Positions 1 through 7,764 of a DNA stretch of 48,596 nucleotides are shown here, one piece after another (within the stretch, counting starts at the first letter, position 1; the number at the start of each line of letters is the position of its first letter). The notes below the pieces were generated by a model, which was given only the letters and a program-made list of their open reading frames with translations, was not told the origin of the DNA and did not search any database. The translations under genes and the position numbers were made by a program. The DNA comes from an uncultured Pseudokineococcus sp. (GTDB lineage Bacteria > Actinomycetota > Actinomycetes > Actinomycetales > Quadrisphaeraceae): positions 1 to 48,596 of the forward strand of contig NZ_CANMPM010000019.1 in NCBI RefSeq assembly GCF_947499845.1, written 5' to 3'.

Positions 1-72
1 ACGCCCACCCGCCCGACGACGACTCCAGGCCCGCCACCGACCAGGCACCGCGACCTATCGGTGGATCAGGGC

Positions 73-795
73 TCAGGAGCGCTCGAGGACCTGCGCGGCC
101 AGGGAGAGCACGACGGGCACGACCGCGAGCGCCGCGAAGGCGGGCAGCGCGCACAGCCCCAGCGGCAGGACGAGGCGGACCCCCAGGGCGGAGGCGCGGC
201 GCTGGGCCTCCCGTGCGCGACGCCGGCGCTCCTCGCTCGCGGCGTCCCGCAGCAGGGCGGCGCCGGGAGCTCCCGCACCGACGGCGAGGCCCAGGGCGTC
301 GCGCACGGGCGCCAGCTCGGGCCCGGCGCCCTCCCAGGCGCTCGACCAGCCCGCGCCGAGGCGCAGGGCGGCGCACCGCTGGCGCAGGTCCTCGTCGTGC
401 GGCGACGGCCGGGCACGCCCCAGGGCCGCGGCGGCGGCCTCCAGCGCGGCCAGCGGTGGGCTGCCCGCCTCGAGGGCGGCCGCCACGAGGTCGAGGAGCA
501 GGGCCGGGTCCGGCGCCGCGTCCGCGGGACCCGGGCGTGACCGCGTGCGCGGGAGCCACCGCGACGCGAGGCGGCCCCGAGGGCCGTCCGGCCCCTCGCC
601 GTCACGTCCCGCGCCGTCACCTCCTCCGTCGGGCGCCCACCGGCCGTGCCGCCCCCGGCCGCGCGCCCGACCGCCGTTCGCGCCGTGGACCGGTCCCGGG
701 AGCAGCACTGCGCGCAGCCGGCGGGCGGAGGCGCCCGGGCCGCCGAAGAGCACGGCGGCGAGCACGAGTCCGGCCACCATCAGGGCCGGGCTCAC
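73..795 (-). CDS. TadC-like type II secretion F family membrane protein
   Basis: About 240 aa, read from a GTG at 795 that overlaps the stop of the upstream tadB-like gene (GTGA). This start is preferred over the longer open frame because it gives an immediate hydrophobic N-terminus (LMVAGLVLAAVLFG). The C-terminal half carries the T2SSF-type pattern: an amphipathic block rich in Ala and Leu, then a final hydrophobic segment (LPLGLCALPAFAALAVVP). In Tad/Flp systems TadB and TadC form the inner-membrane platform for the ATPase. It is the last Tad gene visible; prepilin genes that usually follow would lie beyond the left edge. The central 30-100 region is low-complexity Arg/Gly/Pro. Confidence 0.85.
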   Translation of the reverse strand: MSPALMVAGLVLAAVLFGGPGASARRLRAVLLPGPVHGANGGRARGRGRHGRWAPDGGGDGAGRDGEGPDGPRGRLASRWLPRTRSRPGPADAAPDPALLLDLVAAALEAGSPPLAALEAAAAALGRARPSPHDEDLRQRCAALRLGAGWSSAWEGAGPELAPVRDALGLAVGAGAPGAALLRDAASEERRRRAREAQRRASALGVRLVLPLGLCALPAFAALAVVPVVLSLAAQVLERS

Positions 796-1619
796 GCCGC
801 CCGCCCCGCCCGGGCGGCGCGGTCGCGCCGACGGGCCGACCCCGGAGCCACCGTCGCCGACGCGACGAGCCGTCGCGTCCACCACCACCCCGTGGCGGCC
901 AGCACCGCGCCGACCACGGCGGCGAGCCGCCCCGGCCCCGTGCCGACGAGGACGGCCAGGGGCGCCGCCCCGACGGCGTGGCCCAGCGCGAGGCCGAGCA
1001 CCGGCAGGGCGAGCAGGACGCGCGCCGTCGCCCGCGGGGCGGCCAGGGCGGCTTCCCGCGCGTCGCGCGCGTCGGCCTCCTCGCGCAGCGCGCCGGCCAG
1101 GCGGTGCAGCACCAGCGCGGCCGGCGCACCCGTCCGCTCGCAGACGTCGAGGGCCGCGGCCAGCGCCGACGTCGCCCCGCGCGCCTCGGCGGGGAGCCCG
1201 CCGTCACGCAGGACCGCGTGCAGCGCGGGGGCGGTCGGCGCCCCCGCCGCCGCGGCGCGGGCGGCGGCCGTCCAGGCCCCGCCGGGCCCCGGCCCCGCCG
1301 CCCCGGCCAGGTGCGCCCAGGCGGGGCCGGGCGCGAGCCCCGCGCGCAGCAGCACGGCGAGGCGTGAGACGTCCTGGGCCACCGCCTCCACGGAGGGCGC
1401 CGCCCCGCTGCCGTGCCCGCCCGCGCCCCCGACGCCGCTCGTGCCACCCGTGCCACCCGCCAGGTCACCGTCCGGCCCGGCGCCCGCCCCCGGCGCACGC
1501 CCACCCCGCCCGTCGCCCGCCCCACCGGTGACGAGGCGTCGCAGCCGGCGCGCGCCGGTCACCGGGGAGGCCGCCGCGAGGGCCGCGAGGACGAGGAGAC
1601 CCACGACCACGCCGGTCAC
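792..1619 (-). CDS. TadB-like type II secretion F family membrane protein
   Basis: 275 aa from a GTG at 1619 that overlaps the tadA stop by the GTGA arrangement; its own stop overlaps the tadC-like start in the same way, so the three genes are translationally coupled. An N-terminal hydrophobic segment (VVVGLLVLAALAAASPV) is followed by a Gly-rich linker, then a T2SSF core with the characteristic LAVLLRAGLAPGPAWAHL segment and C-terminal membrane helices (LLALPVLGLALGHAVG, LAAVVGAVLAATGWWW). Predicted role is the inner-membrane platform of a Tad-type pilus/secretion machine. The homologue in M. tuberculosis synteny is the Rv3658c position. Confidence 0.88.
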   Translation of the reverse strand: MTGVVVGLLVLAALAAASPVTGARRLRRLVTGGAGDGRGGRAPGAGAGPDGDLAGGTGGTSGVGGAGGHGSGAAPSVEAVAQDVSRLAVLLRAGLAPGPAWAHLAGAAGPGPGGAWTAAARAAAAGAPTAPALHAVLRDGGLPAEARGATSALAAALDVCERTGAPAALVLHRLAGALREEADARDAREAALAAPRATARVLLALPVLGLALGHAVGAAPLAVLVGTGPGRLAAVVGAVLAATGWWWTRRLVASATVAPGSARRRDRAARAGRAA

Positions 1620-2995
1620 GACGACGCGTCCCGCGCCGAGCCCCCCGGCCGCTCCCCCGCCGTCGCGCCCTCCACCGGCGAGGACCCGGCCGCCCGGCCC
1701 GGTGCCACGGGCGGGCGGCCCGGGTCCAGCTCGAGCCGCTCCGCGAGCGCGGGCCACCCCGGTCCGGCGCCGGCCGCCGTCAGCGCGGGGACGACGACGA
1801 GCCGGTCGCCCCGCCGACCGACGAGGCCGACCTCCTCCATCCGGCGCCCGCGGGCGTCGCGGCGCAGGTGCAGGACGACGTCGAGCGCGCTGGCCGCCTG
1901 CGCCGTGAGCGCGCGGGCGTCGAGGCCCGCGAGCGCCCCGAGCGCCTCGAGGCGGGCCGGGACGTCGGCGGCGGTGTTGGCGTGGACGGTGCCGCACCCG
2001 CCCTCGTGACCGGTGTTCAGCGCGGCGAGCAGGTCGCGGACCTCCGCCCCGCGGCACTCGCCGACGACCAGCCGGTCCGGCCGCATGCGCAGCGCGTGGC
2101 GGACCAGCTCGGCGAGGTCGACGGCGCCCGCACCCTCGACGTTGCCGTGCCGGGCCTCGAGCCGCACGACGTGCGGGAGGCGCGGCCTCAGCTCGCCCGC
2201 GTCCTCGACGAGCACGACGCGCTCGCGCGGGTCGGCCTCGCCGAGCAGGCCGCCGAGGACGGTCGTCTTGCCCGAGGACGTGCCGCCGCTGACGAGGAAG
2301 GCGAGGCGGCGCTGGACCACGCGGCGCAGGACGACGGCCCACCCGGCCGGTACGCAGCCGCCGGCCACGAGCTCGTCGAGGTCCAGGCCGTCGCGGCGGG
2401 GCACGCGCAGGGAGAGCAGCGTCCCCGCGGGCGAGACCGGCGGCAGGACGGCGTGCAGCCGGACGCCGTCGGGGAGGCGGGCGTCGACGCAGGGGCTCGC
2501 GTCGTCGAGACGGCGACCGGCGCCGGCCGCCAGGCGCACGGCGAGGGCGCGGACGGCGACCTCGTCGCCGAGCGCGACGTGAGCCCGGCGCAGTCCGCGG
2601 CCGCGGTCGACCCAGACCTCCTCCGGCCCGTTGACGAGGACGTCCGTGACGCCCGGCTCGTCGAGCAGGACCTGCAGGGGCCCCGCCCCGACGAGCGCCG
2701 CGCCGAGGGCGGGGGCGGCGCGCAGCGCCCCCACCGCGCCGAGGGGGTCGCCGCCCGCGTGGACCGCCGCCACGAGGGCCGGGCCCGTCAGGGGGTCGCG
2801 GCTGCGGCTGAGCGCGGCCCGCACCCGCGCGAGGAGCTGCTCGTCGACCTCCTCGCGCCGTCCCGCCCGGCCGTCCGCACCTCTCCCGGACGCCTGCTCG
2901 TCACTGTTCGCGTCGCCCCTCCTCCCGTCGCCGCTGCGCCCGTCGTCCCTGCGCCCGTCGCCCACGGGCCCTCCCGACCGGTCCCGGCTCAGCAC
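1616..2995 (-). CDS. tadA: TadA/CpaF-type secretion ATPase
   Basis: About 459 aa. The hexameric ATPase powers Tad/Flp pilus assembly. Residues 1-55 are disordered and charged. The core includes a Walker A motif, SGGTSSGKTTVL (about residue 235), the Asp-box VLVEDAGELRP, a Walker B/His-box stretch RPDRLVVGECRGAE (about 310) and GHEGGCGTVHAN (about 330), all typical of the CpaF/TadA branch of PulE-type ATPases. The start is the least certain part: GTG 2995 overlaps the end of ssd by 7 bases, but in-frame GTG codons lie slightly downstream. It sits between ssd and tadB, as expected. Confidence 0.93.
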   Translation of the reverse strand: MLSRDRSGGPVGDGRRDDGRSGDGRRGDANSDEQASGRGADGRAGRREEVDEQLLARVRAALSRSRDPLTGPALVAAVHAGGDPLGAVGALRAAPALGAALVGAGPLQVLLDEPGVTDVLVNGPEEVWVDRGRGLRRAHVALGDEVAVRALAVRLAAGAGRRLDDASPCVDARLPDGVRLHAVLPPVSPAGTLLSLRVPRRDGLDLDELVAGGCVPAGWAVVLRRVVQRRLAFLVSGGTSSGKTTVLGGLLGEADPRERVVLVEDAGELRPRLPHVVRLEARHGNVEGAGAVDLAELVRHALRMRPDRLVVGECRGAEVRDLLAALNTGHEGGCGTVHANTAADVPARLEALGALAGLDARALTAQAASALDVVLHLRRDARGRRMEEVGLVGRRGDRLVVVPALTAAGAGPGWPALAERLELDPGRPPVAPGRAAGSSPVEGATAGERPGGSARDASS

Positions 2996-4428
2996 GGCAC
3001 CGGCCCGGCCGGGACGGGGCGCCACCCCCCGGACGGCGCGGACGACCCGCCGGGCGTGGTGGCCCGGCCAGCGCCGGACGGGGTCGGGTCGGACGGGACC
3101 GGGCCGGACGACCTCGGGCCGGACGCCGCGGGCCCCCGCACGGACGCCCGCACGGACACCAGGGCAGGCGAGGACGCAGCGGCGGGTGCGGCGCGCCGCG
3201 CGCCCGCAGGGCCGGCCGAGCGGTCCACGAGACCCGCGAGCAGCTCGGCGGCTGCTGCGGCGGCGCCGCGGCGGGACCGGTGCGCGAGCAGGGAGCCCGC
3301 GGCGGCGCGCCGGGCGACCACCGGGTCGTGCGGCACCACCGCCGCGACGGGCCGGGCCAGGGCGGCCCCGACGTCGCGGGCGCGCGGCGCCTCGGAGCCG
3401 GCGGGGCCGGTCCGCACGACGAGCCGCACGTCCGCCGGGCCGAGCGTCCCGCCCGTCCGCGGGCCGAGGCGGGCGAGCGCCCGCGCGGCCGCCAGGGTCG
3501 ACGGCACGTCGGCGGGGACCACGAGCAGGAGCGGCGAGCAGGCGGCCACGAGGTGCTCGGCCCCGTGCCCGGCCCGCGGGAGGTCGAGCACGACGACGTC
3601 GTGCGAGCGGCGCGCCGCCGCGAGGACGGCGGCCGAGGCCTCGGCCGGGACGCCCGCGGCCCGCGACCCGCCGACGCACCCCCCGGTGCGACCGGGCACG
3701 AGGAGGTCGACCCCTGCCCGGTGCGGCAGCGCGCCGTCGAGCACGTGCGCGGCGAGGGCGCCCCGCACGCCGTGCAGGTCCTCCCAGCGCAGGCCCTCGC
3801 GCCCCTCGGCCCCGACGAGGACGTCCGCGCCGCAGCCCAGCGGGTCGAGGTCCGCGAGCAGGACCCGCGCCCGCCGGCCGGCCCCGCCGCTGCGCGCGTC
3901 CGGGGACGGAGAGGGGCCCGGCCCCCGTGCGGCGGCCAGCGCGAGCAGGAGCGCCAGCACGGAGGCCCCGGCACCGCCGCAGCCACCGGCGACGCCGACG
4001 ACGAGGGCGTCCGCCGGGCGCGGGTCGGCGGCCTCGAGGAGGGCGTCGACGAGCGCCTCCTCGTCCTGCGGGAGCAGCAGCACGGCCACGGCCCCCGCGG
4101 CCATCGCCCGGCGCCACAGCGCCTCGGGCGCCGTCGCGTCGGCGACGACGAGGCGGCGGACCCCCGCGGGCGGGCCCTGGTCACCCGCGCCGGCGAGCGC
4201 CCCGGCGTCCCAGAGCTCGAGGCGGGCGCCCGCCGGCGGCGCGACCGGGGCGCGCGGGTCGACGACGTGGACCAGCGCCCCCGTGGCGGCGGCGCAGCGC
4301 CCCACCTGCTCGACGACCCACGCCGAGGCCGCGACGAGGACGACCGCCGGCGGCGCCTCCTCCCCGCGGTCGCCCGCACCCGGCGGCTCCTGCCCCGCCG
4401 CGGACCGGGCGCCGGCCCGAGGGCTCAT
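2989..4428 (-). CDS. ssd: Ssd/CpaE-like septum-site-determining MinD-superfamily protein
   Basis: About 479 aa from ATG 4428 (MSPRAGARSA). It has a receiver-like N-terminal half, then a MinD/ParA-like half with VVGVAGGCGGAGASVL at about residues 140-155, DLDPLGCGADVLVG and VVVLDLPRAG. The P-loop equivalent reads GGCGGAGAS, so the signature and catalytic lysines of deviant Walker A motifs are absent. Known Ssd proteins are the first gene of actinobacterial tad loci and are thought to localise the pilus machine or influence septation. The last 70 residues are Ser/Pro/Gly rich. First gene of the operon ssd-tadA-tadB-tadC. Confidence 0.85.
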   Translation of the reverse strand: MSPRAGARSAAGQEPPGAGDRGEEAPPAVVLVAASAWVVEQVGRCAAATGALVHVVDPRAPVAPPAGARLELWDAGALAGAGDQGPPAGVRRLVVADATAPEALWRRAMAAGAVAVLLLPQDEEALVDALLEAADPRPADALVVGVAGGCGGAGASVLALLLALAAARGPGPSPSPDARSGGAGRRARVLLADLDPLGCGADVLVGAEGREGLRWEDLHGVRGALAAHVLDGALPHRAGVDLLVPGRTGGCVGGSRAAGVPAEASAAVLAAARRSHDVVVLDLPRAGHGAEHLVAACSPLLLVVPADVPSTLAAARALARLGPRTGGTLGPADVRLVVRTGPAGSEAPRARDVGAALARPVAAVVPHDPVVARRAAAGSLLAHRSRRGAAAAAAELLAGLVDRSAGPAGARRAAPAAASSPALVSVRASVRGPAASGPRSSGPVPSDPTPSGAGRATTPGGSSAPSGGWRPVPAGPVPC

Positions 4429-4765
4429 CCCGGCCCCGGTCTCGACGTCCCACCCGCCCCCGGGGCCGCCCGCACGGCCGCTGCTGCCCACGACGCCCTC
4501 CTCCGGGGGCGCGCCGCGCGTCCCCTGCGCCGCAGGCAAGCGGAGCGGCCGCCGGTCCGGGAGGCCGCGCCCGGCGGCAGGGGACGACGGAGACGTCCGA
4601 CGCGCCTGTGCGCGGCGCCCGGACACCCGAGCCCGAGGACGCGAGCCCGCACGGCGGACCCGCACCGACGACCGGGACGACGGACCGCGGCTCGCCGCTC
4701 GGGCCGGACGCCGTCACCGGTCGCCGCCCCGCCGGGCCCGGAGGGCGGCGCCTAGGCTGGCGGGC
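4429..4765. promoter_or_regulatory. Divergent intergenic region between the tad operon and the HAD operon
   Basis: This 337-base stretch separates ssd (minus) from the HAD gene (plus). I see no convincing gene in it. A TAGGCT -10 box at 4753-4758 lies exactly 7 bases before the HAD GTG start, so the right-hand promoter is assigned. No clear -10 could be assigned for the tad side. Confidence 0.6.
4753..4765 (+). promoter_or_regulatory. Leaderless promoter -10 of the HAD operon
   Basis: TAGGCT at 4753-4758 followed by 7 bases and then the GTG start at 4766. No Shine-Dalgarno sequence precedes the start. The spacing places transcription initiation at or within a base of the start codon, the actinobacterial leaderless arrangement. 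Confidence 0.65.
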
Positions 4766-5524
4766 GTGGACGCGACGGCGCGGGGCCCCCGCCGGGTGGC
4801 GCTCTTCGACGTCGACCGCACGCTCGTCGCGCGCTCCACCGTGCTGGCGCTGGCCCGGCCGATGCACGCGGCGGGGCTGCTGCCGCTGCGCGCCGTCGCC
4901 CGCGCGCTGCGGGAGCAGGCGGCCTTCACGCTCGCGGGCGCCGACCACCGCCGCATGGAGCGAGGGCGCGCGCTGCTCGTGGCGCAGGTCACGGGCTGGG
5001 AGGTCACCGCCGTCCGCGCCGTCGTGGAGCAGGCCCTCCACACGCACCTCGCGCCGCTCCTGTTCGCCGAGGCTCGGGCCCTCGTCCGCGGCCACCAGGA
5101 GCGGGGGGACGCCGTCGCGCTCGTGACGACGGCGGCGCACGAGGTCGCCGAGCCGCTGGGGCGCCTCCTCGGGGCCGACCACGTGCTCGCGTCACGGCTC
5201 GCCGTCGAGGGGGGCCGGTGGACGGGGGTGCTCGACGTCCACGCCTACGGCGAGCAGAAGGCGGTCCTCGCGCGCGCCCTCGCGGCCGAGCACGGCTACG
5301 ACCTCGCCACGAGCGCGGCCTACACGGACTCGGTGACCGACCTCCCCCTGCTCGAGCTGGTCGGCCGGCCCCACGCCGTCAACCCCGACCGCGCGCTGCG
5401 CCGCGTGGCCCGCGCGCGGGGCTGGCCGGTGCTGCGGTTCCGGCCGCCGTCGCGCCGCGGACGGCGCGGGTCGCCGCCGTCCGGCGACGCACCGGGCCCG
5501 GCCGCGGCGCCGGGGGCGGCGTGA
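4766..5524 (+). CDS. HAD-IB family phosphatase (SerB-like)
   Basis: 252 aa. HAD motif I is FDVDRT, with nucleophile Asp15 and Asp17; motif II is in ALVTTAA; the motif III lysine is in YGEQKAVL; motif IV is YTDSVTDLPLL, the pattern of phosphoserine-phosphatase-like subfamily IB enzymes. The cap is helical (res 40-110). Orthologous position is Rv3661 in M. tuberculosis, next to the ssd/tad operon. The C-terminal 30 residues are a basic, Pro-rich tail. Its stop overlaps the next start (GTGA), so it is coupled to an exported protein and an EEP phosphatase. The substrate cannot be read from sequence. Confidence 0.9.
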   Translation: MDATARGPRRVALFDVDRTLVARSTVLALARPMHAAGLLPLRAVARALREQAAFTLAGADHRRMERGRALLVAQVTGWEVTAVRAVVEQALHTHLAPLLFAEARALVRGHQERGDAVALVTTAAHEVAEPLGRLLGADHVLASRLAVEGGRWTGVLDVHAYGEQKAVLARALAAEHGYDLATSAAYTDSVTDLPLLELVGRPHAVNPDRALRRVARARGWPVLRFRPPSRRGRRGSPPSGDAPGPAAAPGAA

Positions 5525-6654
5525 GCCGCGACGCCCTCGGCGACGGCCCCCCACGAGGAGGACCGGGCGAGGCCGCGGGCGCCCCCGGTGACCGCTGGTC
5601 GCGGGGCGCGCGGTGGGACGGCGGGGCGCCGCCTCCCGGCCGCCCGGGTCCCGCGGGCGACCTCGACGGCGAGGGCGACGACCTCGACGCACCGCCGGAC
5701 CGGCCGGGCGGCGCCCGCGCCCTCGCCCACCCCCGCGGGTCGCGCGGGGGCGCGGGCGGCGCGCCGCGGCGGGCGGCCGCGCTCCTGCTCGCCGCGGCGG
5801 TCGGGGCGGGCGGCGTCGCCCTCGCCTCCCGCGGCTCGGACCCGGGGGGTGCGCGCCTCGTCTCCCTCGGCGCCTACCCCGTGGGCTACGGGGCGTCGTG
5901 GGGCCAGGGCGAGGACCTGTCCCTGACGATGGTCGTGGGCAACACCGGCGACGAGGACGTCCTCGTGCTCGGCGGGGGCACGCGCGACGGCCAGGGGCGC
6001 CTGCTCGGCGAGGTCGTGCCGGACGGGCGGACGCCCGTCGTGCGCCGCGAGGGGGCCGAGCCGGTGGCGGAGCTCCCGGCCGGGGGCACCGCCCAGGTCC
6101 GCGTCGTGGTGCCCGGCACCTGCGGCGACCCGCCGCCGTGGGAGCCGTGGCTGGTGGTCCGCACGGAGTCCGGGACGGCGCGGGTGCCCGTCACCGTGCT
6201 GCGCTCGCCCGACATCGCGCCCGCCGAGGGCGCGGACGTCCCCGACGGCGCGTTCGCGGAGGCCTGCTCCTACGCCGTCGCCTCCCCCGCCTTCACGCCC
6301 GCCGTCGTGGACCAGCGCAGCACCGAGGAGGGCATCGTCCTGCGCGTGCGCAACGACGCCGACGCCTCCTACGAGGTGCGGGTGCTCTCGGGCGGCGCGG
6401 CCGGGCTCGCCCTCACCGGGACGGGCGTCGTCGTCGAGCCCTCGACGACGACGGAGGTGCTCCTGCGGGCCGACCCGCCCAGCTGCCGGGTCGCGCTGGA
6501 GGCGCCGGACCTCGTCGTCGACGTGGCGCTCGAGGCCGTCCGCCGCGAGGGCGACGACGGTGCCGCCAGCGTCCGGCTCGACCTCGACCCCTACGCCGCG
6601 GGCACGGCGGTCGGTCTCGCGGTGGGCCGCGCCTGCGCGGACGAGGGGCTGTGA
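5521..6654 (+). CDS. Membrane-anchored exported protein of unknown function
   Basis: 377 aa. The first 85 residues are charged, Gly/Pro/Asp-rich cytoplasmic sequence, followed by one hydrophobic segment (AALLLAAAVGAGGVALAS, about residues 84-102). The rest looks extracytoplasmic and beta-rich: two repeats of a structure in which VVGNTGDEDVLV and LRVRNDADASYEV resemble Ig-like or CARDB-like folds, with paired cysteines (GTCGDPP, EACSYA, PSCRVAL, GRACADE). I do not recognise a named family. Start and stop overlap both neighbours (GTGA each side), placing it between a phosphatase and an EEP enzyme. No enzyme motifs seen. Confidence 0.8.
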   Translation: MSRDALGDGPPRGGPGEAAGAPGDRWSRGARWDGGAPPPGRPGPAGDLDGEGDDLDAPPDRPGGARALAHPRGSRGGAGGAPRRAAALLLAAAVGAGGVALASRGSDPGGARLVSLGAYPVGYGASWGQGEDLSLTMVVGNTGDEDVLVLGGGTRDGQGRLLGEVVPDGRTPVVRREGAEPVAELPAGGTAQVRVVVPGTCGDPPPWEPWLVVRTESGTARVPVTVLRSPDIAPAEGADVPDGAFAEACSYAVASPAFTPAVVDQRSTEEGIVLRVRNDADASYEVRVLSGGAAGLALTGTGVVVEPSTTTEVLLRADPPSCRVALEAPDLVVDVALEAVRREGDDGAASVRLDLDPYAAGTAVGLAVGRACADEGL

Positions 6655-7703
6655 CGGTGCTCGAGCTCGTCGTCCTCGCCCTCGGCGCGGCGGTCACCGC
6701 CCTCCGCTGGTGGGACGTCGACCCCGCCCGGCCGCTCGCCCCGCTCGTCGTGCGGGCCCAGGCGCTCGTCCCCCTCGTGGGACCCCTGGCGCTGCTGCTC
6801 CTCCTGCGGGCCCTCGTCGCGGGCGCCGCCGGGCCGGCCGCGGCCGCCGGGGCGCTGCTCGCCGTCCACGCCGCGCTGGCCCTGCCCGGCTGGTGGGTGG
6901 CCCCGGGCGCGCCGGACGGCGAGCGAGGGCGGGTGCGGGTCCGGGTGGCCGCCGTGAACACCTGGTACGGGCGGGCCGACGCGGCGGCGACCGCGGCGCT
7001 CGTCCGACGGCTGGACCCGGACGTGCTCGCGCTCGTGGAGGTGCCCCCGGCCGCGCTGCCCGCCCTCGAGCGCGCGGGGGTCGCCGCCGCCCTGCCCCAC
7101 CGGGCCGGGCGCGCGGCCGACGACGGCGTCGGGACGCTCGTGCTGTCCCGCTGGCCCCTCGAGGAGGTCGCCGACGAGCGCCTCGGGTCCCTGCCCGCGC
7201 GCGGGTCCGCGGAGCCGCCGGAGGGGGGTGAGCGGACCAGCGACAACCCCGTCGTCCGGCTCCGGCCGCCGGGCGCGCCGCCGGTGCTCGTGCGGGCGGT
7301 GCACCCCTACTACCCCGCCCTTCGGGACGTCGGCCCCTGGCGCCGGCAGCTGCGCTCCCTCGATCGGTGGGCCCGCGAGCAGGCCGCGGAGGCGCCCGCC
7401 GCGCCCTTCGTCGTCCTGGGCGACCTCAACGCCACGGCGGACCACCCACCCCTGCGGCGCCTGCTCGCCCCGCGCGGACCGCTCGTCCTGGCGGGGCGGC
7501 GCCTCGGGGGCGGCCGGCCCCGCACGTGGCCGGACGTCGGGCCGGCCAGCGCCCTCCTCGCCCTCGACCACGTGCTCGTCCACGGCCTGCGCGTGAGGGC
7601 GGGGGGCGCGGAGCACGTGCCCGGCACCGACCACCGCGCCGTGTGGGCCGACCTGGAGGCACCTCGCGCCGCTCGGACGGGGACCGTCGACCCGGGCCTC
7701 TGA
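6651..7703 (+). CDS. Membrane-bound endonuclease/exonuclease/phosphatase (EEP) family protein
   Basis: 350 aa. The N-terminus has about three hydrophobic segments (residues 1-90), followed by an extracytoplasmic EEP domain: VAAVNTWYGRAD, LVEVPPAALPAL, VHPYYP, VVLGDLNATADHPPLRRLL (the conserved GDxN metal/catalytic motif), LDHVLVHGL and the terminal GTDHRAV box. These are DNase I-like phosphodiesterase/phosphatase signatures; family members hydrolyse nucleic acids, phospholipids or inositol phosphates. The TM-plus-EEP layout is common in actinobacteria. Last gene of the HAD-exported protein-EEP operon, with a GTGA overlap upstream. Confidence 0.9.
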   Translation: MTVLELVVLALGAAVTALRWWDVDPARPLAPLVVRAQALVPLVGPLALLLLLRALVAGAAGPAAAAGALLAVHAALALPGWWVAPGAPDGERGRVRVRVAAVNTWYGRADAAATAALVRRLDPDVLALVEVPPAALPALERAGVAAALPHRAGRAADDGVGTLVLSRWPLEEVADERLGSLPARGSAEPPEGGERTSDNPVVRLRPPGAPPVLVRAVHPYYPALRDVGPWRRQLRSLDRWAREQAAEAPAAPFVVLGDLNATADHPPLRRLLAPRGPLVLAGRRLGGGRPRTWPDVGPASALLALDHVLVHGLRVRAGGAEHVPGTDHRAVWADLEAPRAARTGTVDPGL

Positions 7704-7724
7704 TCCGGGTCCCCGACCTCGGGG
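7689..7724. terminator. Terminator-like hairpins between convergent genes
   Basis: GACCCGG (7689-7695) pairs with CCGGGTC (7705-7711), and CCCCGA (7711-7716) pairs with TCGGGG (7719-7724). They lie between the EEP gene and the convergent WXG-like gene, so they could end transcription in either direction. No U-tract, as usual in this GC range. Confidence 0.5.
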
Positions 7725-7764
7725 CGGCCGGCCCTGGGGACGGCCGACCCCGGCGACCGGCGGC

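Noticed and set aside
1-72. Start of a further Tad gene (prepilin or DUF4244) at the left edge
   Set aside because: Only 72 bases remain; several GTG codons are possible and no motif can be read.
1868-4765. Long plus-strand open frame leading into the HAD gene
   Set aside because: It is antisense to tadA and ssd. Only the part from GTG 4766 has HAD motifs and a promoter.
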